Positions 24,105 to 33,345 of a DNA stretch of 64,000 nucleotides are shown here, piece after piece. The notes under the pieces were generated by a model. The model saw only the letters and a program-made list of their open reading frames with translations. It was not told where the DNA came from and ran no database searches. The translations under genes and the position numbers were made by a program. The stretch covers positions 54,661 through 118,660 of the forward strand of contig CALKFY010000027.1 in assembly GCA_938084925.1 (NCBI GenBank), given 5' to 3'. The stretch's first letter is position 1. Each line of letters opens with the position of its first letter. Source of the stretch: an uncultured Pseudomonadales bacterium. Lineage in GTDB: Bacteria > Pseudomonadota > Gammaproteobacteria > Pseudomonadales > Balneatricaceae.

Positions 24105-24509
24105 TTACTCTAAAACATCTATGCCCAAATCTAGAGCTACTGCCTTCATACGCTTATCTAATGTAATAAGTGGGTAAGAGTATGTTAGCGCGCAATTTAA
24201 AAAGTAGGCGTCATATGCATAAATATTATGTTCAATTGCTAATACAAGGGACTCATGAAGGTTAGCTGTGACAAGCCTAACTGGAATCTGATTTATAATT
24301 TTTTGAGCCTTGATAGCCTGAGCTTTAGTAAGCTGCTTTCGTTTTATCATTGCTGATAATGCATTACCTACCTCATAAGGCAATATTTCTGGGGATATAA
24401 TCGATGATTCTCCGGTAACCCCAATGATCCATTCTTTGGATTCTTCTTCCAAGGCAACTGCAAGAAATATGTTGGTGTCTGATATAACGTTCATGCCTAA
24501 ATTGTACAA
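24105..24509 (-). CDS. PIN-domain (VapC-like) toxin
   Basis: VISDTNIFLAVALEE...YAYDAYFLNCALTYSYPLITLDKRM with conserved acidic residues; likely start at 24494. Confidence 0.8.
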   Translation of the reverse strand: MYNLGMNVISDTNIFLAVALEEESKEWIIGVTGESSIISPEILPYEVGNALSAMIKRKQLTKAQAIKAQKIINQIPVRLVTANLHESLVLAIEHNIYAYDAYFLNCALTYSYPLITLDKRMKAVALDLGIDVLE

Positions 24510-24612
24510 TTGTAACTATGAATGTCAAGTTGCATGAAATACAGTGCTAGCTAATGCCTTGCTCACAGGAAAATTAGGAGGGTGCAGTGACTAGGGGATG
24601 ACTGGGGGGACT

Positions 24613-24895
24613 GGGACAGACATCGCCCAAAGGAAAGCCGGAGCAAGCGCTCTGGCTAAGCAAACTAATCGTCGTTTTTTGATAAGTTAAGTAGGTGGCC
24701 GGAAGCGGCTTCATCATAGTCTTTTTGGCTTATTTCGCCCAGCCATGTGCCTCGGCTACAATCGGTTCTGTGATGAATGGTACAGCGGGGTTTGACTTGG
24801 CCTAGTCAGTACTAAAAGCTATTGTCGTCTCTTCTCGAACCCCTTTCCGGTCCAGTCTACTAATTGTAAATAATCCTCTCAGGTACAAGGGATAC
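24613..24895. repeat. Diverged direct repeat copy R3 with an internal deletion relative to the 20475-20990 transposase
   Basis: Matches R2, then continues into sequence matching 20629-20700. Confidence 0.75.
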
Positions 24896-24969
24896 TAGAT
24901 CGTTTACCAATAAAGCGGGCTGATGAAACACGGACCTACCAATTAAGTGTAGGTAAGCCCTTGTTGTAA

Positions 24970-25263
24970 TTAGGCTTCAGTTGAAGGCTTGTTAGTTTTG
25001 CTAATCAGTGGCTCATTTCCGGTTGAAGAAGTGTTTGCTGTGCTTTCTAACATGGTTTCTATGGCCTTAACTTGGACGTTTGTCGGTGGGTGTTTGTGAG
25101 TTTGGCTTGGGTCATACATTCCAACGCGTCCATCGGTGCGCCACATTCCCACATCTCGCAGCTGTGAATCTGACAGGTGGGCAACTGATTGCAAGTTTTT
25201 GCGAGCTTGAGCACGCTGTTGGTGACGAAGTAACAATATCCGAATTAAGCTTAATAAAGCCAT
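24970..25263 (-). CDS. DUF1127 small protein
   Basis: Arg-rich HLSDSQLRDVGM motif near the N-terminus. Confidence 0.75.
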   Translation of the reverse strand: MALLSLIRILLLRHQQRAQARKNLQSVAHLSDSQLRDVGMWRTDGRVGMYDPSQTHKHPPTNVQVKAIETMLESTANTSSTGNEPLISKTNKPSTEA

Positions 25264-25350
25264 ATCAACCTCCTTTTAATTAAAAAAGTGGCCGCTATAA
25301 GATTTGTGGAAATTGTTCTGTAGAGAAGTCTGTAAATAGATAGGACAATT

Positions 25351-25440
25351 GGCCACGAATGCTATTCGCGGCCAAAGTAGCACTATCTACTTAGCCGCGA
25401 AGCCCTGGTTTTGGGCATCCACGCAAAGACGCAGGATGTG
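25351..25440 (-). promoter_or_regulatory. Multi-hairpin structured leader upstream of the DUF1127 gene
   Basis: Stem 25365-25372/25394-25401 with 25375-25380/25387-25392; stem 25402-25405/25413-25416; stem 25416-25420/25434-25438. Confidence 0.5.
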
Positions 25441-25534
25441 GCAACATATCGAATAGAAATGTAGTACATGTGGCGTCTCTTTCACTAGGTAAGTTAGATA
25501 GTGTGTTTAAGTTAAGTACAGCAATGGTAGTTTG

Positions 25535-26002
25535 TCAAATCAAATTGCATACACTGCCAAATGCCAAAAACGGCCCAAAGGGTATACTTGATGGTGTTGG
25601 TTTTTGACCAACACCTTTTATTACTAAAGCCACAACAATGCCAGCAATACTGGCTACTAGCAAAATGTTGGCAAGTGGCTGCCAGCCAAGCCAAGCACCA
25701 ATAGCGGCGAGTAGTTTAAAATCACCGTGTCCCATACCTTGGGCGCGCCGAATAAGCCAATAGCTGTAGTTAACGAGCCACAGTACTAGGTAGCCACAAA
25801 CAGCACCTATTATCGCGTTCTTGCTGTCCAGCAATCCCCAATCGAAAACACTTAAAATTAAACCCATCCATAAAAGTGGCTGGGTAATTATGTCGGGTAA
25901 TAGACCGGTTTTTATATCTATGTAAGATAGGGCGACTAGGCTGCTAACAAATGTGCCTACAGCCAAGGTGTGCCACTCCAATACTAATAGCGTACTAGTC
26001 AT
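25535..26002 (-). CDS. A24 prepilin peptidase, catalytic domain only
   Basis: YIDIKTGLLPD and GHGDFKLLAAIGAWLGW catalytic Asp motifs; no N-terminal methylase domain. Confidence 0.85.
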   Translation of the reverse strand: MTSTLLVLEWHTLAVGTFVSSLVALSYIDIKTGLLPDIITQPLLWMGLILSVFDWGLLDSKNAIIGAVCGYLVLWLVNYSYWLIRRAQGMGHGDFKLLAAIGAWLGWQPLANILLVASIAGIVVALVIKGVGQKPTPSSIPFGPFLAFGSVCNLI

Positions 26003-26672
26003 TTAGCTGGTAACGTATTAATAGCTGTTTACTAAGCTGCACGTTGCCTGCTTGTAAGCTACTTGGTACCTGTGCGGCGTCTGCCATAGCTGATCGTGCT
26101 AAAGCGTATTCTGGTCTTGGAGTGCTACCACTACCCGACTCGGCAATATAAATAACTGGCCCTAGTTGGCGTTGGTTGGCATGAGCTAAAGTTAGGGCCT
26201 TTTGTCTGGCGTTATTACTGGCCGCTTCTAATAATTTTGTTTGCCAATGTTGGGGGTTGTTGAGCTTGGCTTGATAGCCGTGTAAACGGTTGCCGCCACG
26301 CTGTGCTAGGTCAACAAGCAAGCCATCAAAGCTAGAAAAATCCCGCACTTTAATATGCAAGGTACGGCTGGCTAGGTAGCCCGTAATAACGTTTTTTTGG
26401 TAATCGTGGCTAGCTTGCAAGCCGAGCTGCGTGGTGCGCATATCGTCATCACGAATATGCCGGTCTTGTAGAAAAGTGACTAGCTTGGCCATATCTGTAG
26501 CGTTATCGCGGGCCGCTTTGGCTGGGTCTATGGCGCGGGTATCCAGGCCAATATTGAGCTCGACATAGTCGGCTGGAATGGACAAGTTGGCCTGTCCCAT
26601 GACCTCAATGGTAGCTTGTGCCCAGCTTAAATTAGCGTGTAGCAGGGTTGCTGCAAGTAGTATCCATTTCAT
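25995..26672 (-). CDS. SIMPL-domain (DUF541) periplasmic protein
   Basis: Signal peptide; IEVMGQANLSIPADYVELNIGLDTRA. Confidence 0.85.
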   Translation of the reverse strand: MKWILLAATLLHANLSWAQATIEVMGQANLSIPADYVELNIGLDTRAIDPAKAARDNATDMAKLVTFLQDRHIRDDDMRTTQLGLQASHDYQKNVITGYLASRTLHIKVRDFSSFDGLLVDLAQRGGNRLHGYQAKLNNPQHWQTKLLEAASNNARQKALTLAHANQRQLGPVIYIAESGSGSTPRPEYALARSAMADAAQVPSSLQAGNVQLSKQLLIRYQLND

Positions 26673-26831
26673 GGTTATCTCCCTTTAATTGGAACTCTAT
26701 AATCTTTCAAACCTATTTTTAGTATGGCAGGTTATTTCATAGTTTCCTGATTCACCGTCGCGTTAGTGCGTAGTTACTTAGACCAGACATCGGGTAGAAT
26801 GGTTTCCATTGTTTTCAAATTGGTAAAAGAA

Positions 26832-27869
26832 ATGACAAGTTGGAGTGATTTAGGGATAACCCTCCCCGTTGTGCAGGCACCTATGGCTGGATCTCAAGGC
26901 AGTGAATTGGCGCTAGCCGTAGGTCAAGCCGGAGGTATGGGCTCTATTCCTGCTGCCATGCTGTCAGCAGAGCAATTAGCGTCAGAGCTCAGCATCATGC
27001 GGGCGGCTAAGCGGCCTTACAATGTGAACTTCTTTTGTCATCAGCCACCTGTTGATCAAGATGATGCTATGGAAGCTTGGCAAGAACGCCTACAGCCCTA
27101 CTTTACAGAGTATGAACTGGATGCTAAGGCTATTCCGAGTGCCGCTAGTCGCCAGCCTTTTAATCAAGCCGCGGCTGATTTGGTGGCACCCTTTCGCCCA
27201 CCCGTGGTAAGTTTTCATTTTGGCTTGCCAGAGCCGGATTTATTGGCACAGGTGAAAAATTGGGGCAGCTTGGTAATGAGTAGCGCTACGACCTTGGCTG
27301 AAGCGTTATGGTTGCAAAAACATGGCGCGGATGTGGTGATTGCGCAAGGTGTCGAAGCGGGTGGTCATCGAGGTTTGTTTTTGTCCAATGATTTGAATTT
27401 GCAGTTGCCGTTATCTGAGTTATTGCCAGCCTGCCTTGAGCATCTAACTATCCCGGTTATTGCGGCAGGTGGCATAGGTTCAGCCGAACATGTACAACAG
27501 GTGCTGGCTCAAGGCGCTGTAGCGGCACAAATAGGCACCGCCTATCTGCTATGCCATGAGTCCAAGAGCAATGCCTTGCAGCGCCAAGCTCTAGCCAATG
27601 CGCAGCCAGGCAGTACACAGCTTACCAATATATTTTCTGGGCGCCCTGCCCGAGGTATCACTAACTTGGCCATGCAAGAATTAGGGCCTATTTCTGATCA
27701 GGTGCCCGCCTTTCCGTTAGCAGGCAATGCCATGGGTATGCTGCGCCAAGGTGCCGAAGCCCTAGAGCGTGATGACTTTACACCGCTTTGGTCAGGCATG
27801 AACAATCAGTATTGTGAGGCTATTTCGGCTAAGCATATGACCCTGCGTTTAGCTGGCGTTGCAGAATAA
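26832..27869 (+). CDS. Nitronate monooxygenase / 2-nitropropane dioxygenase-like FMN enzyme
   Basis: PVVQAPMAG, GVEAGGHRG, IAAGGI motifs; start at MTSW chosen over 26766. Confidence 0.88.
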   Translation: MTSWSDLGITLPVVQAPMAGSQGSELALAVGQAGGMGSIPAAMLSAEQLASELSIMRAAKRPYNVNFFCHQPPVDQDDAMEAWQERLQPYFTEYELDAKAIPSAASRQPFNQAAADLVAPFRPPVVSFHFGLPEPDLLAQVKNWGSLVMSSATTLAEALWLQKHGADVVIAQGVEAGGHRGLFLSNDLNLQLPLSELLPACLEHLTIPVIAAGGIGSAEHVQQVLAQGAVAAQIGTAYLLCHESKSNALQRQALANAQPGSTQLTNIFSGRPARGITNLAMQELGPISDQVPAFPLAGNAMGMLRQGAEALERDDFTPLWSGMNNQYCEAISAKHMTLRLAGVAE

Positions 27870-27893
27870 ACCGGGACCTCAGGAGAACAAAGA

Positions 27894-28535
27894 ATGTCTA
27901 TCGTATTTGTTAATATAGGGTTGCCTGAGGCGCGAATTGATCGCCATGGCGAGTCGTTTATTACCGCCATTGCCAAGCAGCCTACGCAAGATACCTTGTT
28001 GCTTACGGCGGAGGGTTTGGTTGGCGACGATACTTATGATGAGGTGCACGGTACCCCTGATAGAGCCATGCATGTGCTTAGCCATGAGCATTATGCTTAT
28101 TTTACTGAGCGTGCTGGTGCCCCGTTAGAGCATTGTGCCTTTGGTGAAAACCTATGTGTTTCTGGTTTAACCGAGCAGGAAGTTTGTGTGGGTGATATCT
28201 GGCAATTAGGCAATGCCAAGGTACAGGTGAGCATGCCCACTGAGCGCTGTAGCACCATTGGTCGTCGCTTGCATTTGCCCGCAATGTTGAAGTGGATTCA
28301 CGAAGAAATGATGACCGGTTACTACCTACGAGTACTAGCAGCTGGCACGGTGAACGTCGCTTCCAGCATTACTTTGCTGGAACGTCCTCACTCAGATTGG
28401 AGTATCGATCGCCTCAATCAGCTGTTGTTTAATCAGCGTAATAGGCAGGAAATGGCGCAGGCTTGTGCTTTGACAGAACTATCAGAAGAATGGAAACAGC
28501 GGGCTTGGCAGTTGTATGACCGTGCCGGTGTATAG
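27894..28535 (+). CDS. yiiM: MOSC domain protein YiiM
   Basis: FGENLCVSGL...RCSTIGRR MOSC signature. Confidence 0.82.
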   Translation: MSIVFVNIGLPEARIDRHGESFITAIAKQPTQDTLLLTAEGLVGDDTYDEVHGTPDRAMHVLSHEHYAYFTERAGAPLEHCAFGENLCVSGLTEQEVCVGDIWQLGNAKVQVSMPTERCSTIGRRLHLPAMLKWIHEEMMTGYYLRVLAAGTVNVASSITLLERPHSDWSIDRLNQLLFNQRNRQEMAQACALTELSEEWKQRAWQLYDRAGV

Positions 28536-28566
28536 CTAGCTATATAAAATTTGGAGTTATGTCTAA

Positions 28567-29271
28567 ATGAGCAAAGCATCCATAGAAAAACAGCTAAAGG
28601 CTTTAGGCAATACTGAAATAGCCAGTCATTCTCAGCGGTTTTTTAAAACAGGACCTGGTGAATATGGTGAAGGTGATGTGTGTCTTGGTATTCGCGTGCC
28701 CGTTTTGCGTAAGCAGGTAAAAGGGCTACGTACAGAGCCCTTAGCCGACGTATTGGCTTTGCTAAAAAGCCAGTACCATGAAGCCCGCTTGCTAGCTCTT
28801 TTGTTATTGGTGGATCGCTTTGAACGTGGTGATGAAACAGCGCGCCAGCAAGTCTATGGGGCTTATCTAGAGCACACAGACTATATCAATAATTGGGATT
28901 TGGTGGATTCTTCTGCCCACAAGATTGTGGGCGCTTACTTACAAGATAAGCCACGGGACTTACTGTATCAGTTAGCTAGCTCAACCTTGTTGTGGGATAA
29001 GCGTATTGCCATGATCGCTACTTTTTGGTTTATTAAAGACGGTGATTTCGTCGATGCCCTAGCCCTGGCAGAAAGGTTTCTACAGGAGCCCCATGATTTG
29101 ATGCACAAAGCTGTGGGTTGGGGGTTGCGTGAGGTAGGCAACCGCGATCGAGGGACAATGGAGGCTTTCTTACTCCAGCACTATCAGGCGATGCCGCGTA
29201 CCATGTTGCGCTATGCCATTGAAAAACTACCAGAAACTCGACGCCAAGAATATTTGAAGGGAACAATTTAA
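28567..29271 (+). CDS. DNA alkylation repair (AlkD-like HEAT-repeat) protein
   Basis: YGEGDVCLGIRVPVLRK, NNWDLVDSSAHKIVG. Confidence 0.85.
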   Translation: MSKASIEKQLKALGNTEIASHSQRFFKTGPGEYGEGDVCLGIRVPVLRKQVKGLRTEPLADVLALLKSQYHEARLLALLLLVDRFERGDETARQQVYGAYLEHTDYINNWDLVDSSAHKIVGAYLQDKPRDLLYQLASSTLLWDKRIAMIATFWFIKDGDFVDALALAERFLQEPHDLMHKAVGWGLREVGNRDRGTMEAFLLQHYQAMPRTMLRYAIEKLPETRRQEYLKGTI

Positions 29272-29326
29272 ATTTCTTGGTTGCGCCCATATAAAAGCTA
29301 ATCAGCAGTTACAAAAGCCGCGCACT

Positions 29327-29352
29327 GAGCCGGTATATAGAGCCGGTATATA
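29327..29352. repeat. 13-bp tandem duplication GAGCCGGTATATA x2 upstream of tex
   Basis: Exact repeat. Confidence 0.9.
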
Positions 29353-29363
29353 GAGACACATTC

Positions 29364-31676
29364 ATGATTCATAAACAAATTGCCCAAGAGCTATCGGTAC
29401 AAGACTGGCAGGTAGACGCAGCCATTAAATTATTGGATGAAGGCTCAACGGTGCCATTTATTGCCCGTTATCGCAAAGAAGTCACGGGTACCCTTGATGA
29501 TACCCAGCTGCGCACCCTAGAAGAGCGTTTAGGCTACTTACGAGAATTGGATAGCCGCAAGCTAGTGATACTTAAAAGCATCACTGAGCAGGGCAAGTTA
29601 ACGCCGGAGCTAGAAGCTTCAATCAATAGCGCTGACAACAAGACACGCTTAGAAGATCTATATTTACCTTACAAACAAAAGCGCCGTACCAAGGCGCAAA
29701 TAGCCATCGAAGCTGGCTTACAGCCTTTGGCTGATATGCTGCTGGATAATCCTATGTTGGAGCCAGAGGCAGAAGCGGCTGCGTTCATAAATAGTGAAGC
29801 GCAAATCACCACGCTCAAAGAAGCCTTGGATGGCGCTAAGCAAATTCTCATGGAACGCTTTAGTCAGGCGGCAGACTTGTTAGAAGAACTGCGTGAAAAG
29901 GCCTGGCAAAGCGCCCAGTGGCAAGTCAGCGTGATTGCTGGCCAAGAACAAGCAGGCGCTAAATTCCAAGATTATTTTGAATTCCAGGAAGCCTTCAAGA
30001 CCCTGCCATCCCACCGGACCCTAGCCATTTTGCGTGGTCGTAATGAAGGCATATTGTTAGCCCAAGTTGTTTGGTCAGATGCTGGCCATGAACCTTTTGA
30101 AGGTCGTGTGGGTAGCTATTGGCAAATATCCAACCAAGGTCGCCCTGGTGATAAGTGGTTGCAAGAAGTGGTTACTTGGACTTGGCGTATCAAACTAGCT
30201 AGCCAGCTAGAAACGGCACTTATTTCGCGTTTGCGCGAAACAGCTGAAGACGGCGCTATTCAAGTATTTGCTGATAACCTCAAGGACTTGTTGTTATCGG
30301 CCCCGGCGGGCACCAAGGTGACCTTGGGCTTAGACCCAGGTTTGCGAACAGGCGTGAAAGCCGTGGTAGTAGACGCTACGGGTAAGCTTATCGCCTTTGA
30401 GACTATCTTCCCCCATGTGCCGCGTAATCAATGGCAAGAATCCTTGGTGCTGTTAGGTAAATGGATAAAGCAGTACGGTGTGCAACTGGTGGCCATCGGT
30501 AATGGTACCGGATCGCGTGAGACCGACCGTTTGATGAAAGAGTTGCAAGGTCTGTTAGGTGCGGATGCGCCACAACGTATTATCGTAAGTGAAGCTGGTG
30601 CTTCTGTGTACTCAGCTTCGGCTTTGGCGGCAGCTGAATTTCCTGATCTGGACGTTAGTTATCGCGGTGCTGTGTCTATTGCTCGCCGCTTGCAGGATCC
30701 ATTAGCAGAGCTAGTAAAGATCGACCCCAAAGCCATTGGTGTGGGTCAGTATCAGCATGATGTGTCACAGGTCCAATTAGCTCGCCGCTTGGATAACGTG
30801 GTGGAAGACTGCGTAAACAACGTTGGTGTGGATCTGAACACCGCCTCAGCGCCACTGCTGCAACATGTAGCAGGGCTGAACAAGAGCCTGGCTGAAAACA
30901 TTGTTTTCCATCGCGATTTGCATGGTGCTTTTAATAACCGTAAGCAACTGATGGAAGTATCTCGTTTAGGTGCCAAGGCCTTTGAACAGGCGGCAGGTTT
31001 CCTACGTATTCGCCATGGTGACAACCCACTTGATGCGACATCAGTGCACCCTGAAGCCTATTCAGTAGTCGATAACATGGCTAACAGTCTCAGCTTAAAA
31101 GTAGGTGAGTTATTGGGCCATGCTAGTTTGACTAGCCTGAAGCCAGTGCAGTTTGTAGCGGATAACTTAGGCGAGCAGACCATTAAGGATGTATTGGCCG
31201 AGTTACGTAAGCCAGGCCGCGACCCGCGCCCAGAATTTCGTATGGCAAAACTTGCCGAAGGCATTGAAGACATTAAAGACCTAGTTGTTGGCAGTGTTAT
31301 GGAAGGTACCGTAAGCAATGTCACCAACTTTGGTGCCTTTGTGGACTTGGGTGTACACCAAGATGGTTTAGTACATATTTCTGCCATGTCCCATAGCTTT
31401 GTGAAAGACCCGCGCAGCCTGATTAAGGCCGGTGACATCATTAAAGTAAAAGTTATGGAAGTGGACGTGCCACGTAAGCGTATAGGTCTGTCTATGCGCT
31501 TAGACGACGAGCCAGGTGCTAGTGATGACAATAGAGCGGCCAAGCGTGGCTCTAATCGTAGCGCCGAGCAAAATCAGCACAAAAAGCACAATCAAGGGCA
31601 GCGTGCTGCTCAAAAATCCGAGCCAGCTCTAGGTAGTTTGGCGGCAAAACTACAGGCCGCCGGTTTGAAGCGATAA
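29364..31676 (+). CDS. tex: RNA-binding transcriptional accessory protein Tex
   Basis: 770 aa, YqgF-like, HhH and S1 domains. Confidence 0.97.
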   Translation: MIHKQIAQELSVQDWQVDAAIKLLDEGSTVPFIARYRKEVTGTLDDTQLRTLEERLGYLRELDSRKLVILKSITEQGKLTPELEASINSADNKTRLEDLYLPYKQKRRTKAQIAIEAGLQPLADMLLDNPMLEPEAEAAAFINSEAQITTLKEALDGAKQILMERFSQAADLLEELREKAWQSAQWQVSVIAGQEQAGAKFQDYFEFQEAFKTLPSHRTLAILRGRNEGILLAQVVWSDAGHEPFEGRVGSYWQISNQGRPGDKWLQEVVTWTWRIKLASQLETALISRLRETAEDGAIQVFADNLKDLLLSAPAGTKVTLGLDPGLRTGVKAVVVDATGKLIAFETIFPHVPRNQWQESLVLLGKWIKQYGVQLVAIGNGTGSRETDRLMKELQGLLGADAPQRIIVSEAGASVYSASALAAAEFPDLDVSYRGAVSIARRLQDPLAELVKIDPKAIGVGQYQHDVSQVQLARRLDNVVEDCVNNVGVDLNTASAPLLQHVAGLNKSLAENIVFHRDLHGAFNNRKQLMEVSRLGAKAFEQAAGFLRIRHGDNPLDATSVHPEAYSVVDNMANSLSLKVGELLGHASLTSLKPVQFVADNLGEQTIKDVLAELRKPGRDPRPEFRMAKLAEGIEDIKDLVVGSVMEGTVSNVTNFGAFVDLGVHQDGLVHISAMSHSFVKDPRSLIKAGDIIKVKVMEVDVPRKRIGLSMRLDDEPGASDDNRAAKRGSNRSAEQNQHKKHNQGQRAAQKSEPALGSLAAKLQAAGLKR

Positions 31677-31735
31677 TGCTTCGCATTTAGCTTGTTTAAT
31701 TACATATATGACAGGTATGCTGTAATTCTATTCAG

Positions 31736-33322
31736 TTGCCTACTTTGGGAGACAAAGCTTTGCTAAAAAGCATTTCCGAGACACTTGCAGATTTGCAAGG
31801 TACACCTGTGGCTGCGGCCCTGCAAAACCTACAATGCGGTATCGAAAAAGAAGGTTTGCGTGTCGCCAGTGATGGGCGTATTGCTCATACTGACCATCCT
31901 AAGGCCTTAGGGTCGGCACTGACCCATGGCAGCATTACTACCGACTATGCCGAAGCTTTGCAAGAATTTATAACTCCTGTGTTCAGCGAGCCTGAAGCGG
32001 CTGTTGATTATATGCAGCAATTGCATAGCTTCAATGCTCGTGCTCTAGATGTGCAGCAAGAGTACCTGTGGCCAGGGAGCATGCCTGGACATCTAGATGG
32101 CGAAGACGATATTCGTATTGCTGAATATGGTAGTTCTAATACGGGTAAGCTTAAGCACGTATATCGTGTCGGCTTGGCTTGGCGTTATGGCAAGATCATG
32201 CAGTGTATTGCTGGTATTCACTATAACTTTTCGCCGCAAGAAGATTTTTGGCAAGCTTATCAAGCTTATATGGGGGATACGGGCTGCCCAAAGGTTTTTC
32301 ATTCGGCTCAGTATTTCGCCCTGATCCGAAATTTCCGTCGCCACTCTTGGTTACTATTGTATTTGTTTGGTGCTTCCCCTGCTTTGGATGCCAGTTTTGT
32401 TGGCGGCCGCTCGGTAGATTTGGAGAAAGGTGCTGGTGAAAGTTTAGTTGGGCCATACGCTACCTCTTTGCGTATGAGTGACCTAGGCTACAGCAACAAG
32501 GTGCAGTCGGTTCTTAACGTTTGTTTTAATGACCTACCTAATTATGCCAAATCGTTAGAACATGCTATTTCTACACCTTTGGATCAGTACGAAAAGCTGG
32601 GCGTAAAGGTGGATGGCGAATACCGTCAGCTAAATGCCAACTTGTTACAGATCGAAAATGAATTCTATAGTGATATTCGTCCTAAGCGAGTGGCGCGTTC
32701 TGGTCAGAAGCCAGTGCATGCCTTGTTTGAAGGCGGCGTAGAGTACGTAGAAGTACGTAACCTAGATCTCAACCCATTCTTACCTGTTGGTATGGATGTG
32801 CAGCAAGCTCATTTTGTGAATGTATTCTTGGTGTGGTGCCTGCTTAAGGGCAGCCCTATCATCGGTGACGATGAGTGCGAGACTATCAGTGCCAACCAAG
32901 CCGCTGTAGTACGTGAAGGCCGCAAGCCTGGTCTTAATCTACAGCGCTGTAGTGGACCTGTGAGCTTGCAAGCGTGGGGTAATGATATTTTATCCGAGCT
33001 AAGAGAGGTGGCGGCGTTCATGCCTAATGCTGAAGCTTGTTTGGATGCGATTTCAGTTATGGCTGAGCGTGTTGCAGATGCTAATAAAACGCCTTCTGCG
33101 CAAGTTCTAGCAGCCATGCAGGAACGTGGAGTGTCTTATGTTGAGCTGATCATGCAATTGGCTCAGCAGCATCAGCAATATCATCTAGATACCGATATGG
33201 ATGCAGATTTGTTATCGCAAATGCAGGCCCATGCGCAGCAATCATTGCTAGACCAAGATCAGTTAGAAGCCGAGCAACAAGACTCCTTCGATGAGTTCTT
33301 AGCCAACTATCTAGCCCAGTAG
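31736..33322 (+). CDS. gshA: Glutamate-cysteine ligase
   Basis: 528 aa; GIEKEGLRV, EVRNLDLNPF; TTG start possible. Confidence 0.95.
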   Translation: MPTLGDKALLKSISETLADLQGTPVAAALQNLQCGIEKEGLRVASDGRIAHTDHPKALGSALTHGSITTDYAEALQEFITPVFSEPEAAVDYMQQLHSFNARALDVQQEYLWPGSMPGHLDGEDDIRIAEYGSSNTGKLKHVYRVGLAWRYGKIMQCIAGIHYNFSPQEDFWQAYQAYMGDTGCPKVFHSAQYFALIRNFRRHSWLLLYLFGASPALDASFVGGRSVDLEKGAGESLVGPYATSLRMSDLGYSNKVQSVLNVCFNDLPNYAKSLEHAISTPLDQYEKLGVKVDGEYRQLNANLLQIENEFYSDIRPKRVARSGQKPVHALFEGGVEYVEVRNLDLNPFLPVGMDVQQAHFVNVFLVWCLLKGSPIIGDDECETISANQAAVVREGRKPGLNLQRCSGPVSLQAWGNDILSELREVAAFMPNAEACLDAISVMAERVADANKTPSAQVLAAMQERGVSYVELIMQLAQQHQQYHLDTDMDADLLSQMQAHAQQSLLDQDQLEAEQQDSFDEFLANYLAQ

Positions 33323-33340
33323 GTCGGGTTTCAACCCGAC
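33319..33340. repeat. REP-like palindrome GTAGGTCGGGTTTCAACCCGAC overlapping the gshA stop codon
   Basis: Same architecture as 8831 and 13067. Confidence 0.8.
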
Positions 33341-33345
33341 ACTAT

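Noticed and set aside
25351-25440. Cyclic-di-GMP (GEMM) riboswitch, suggested by CACGCAAAGACGC
   Set aside because: Motif order and flanking stems do not match the GEMM-I consensus as I know it; kept only as an unassigned structure
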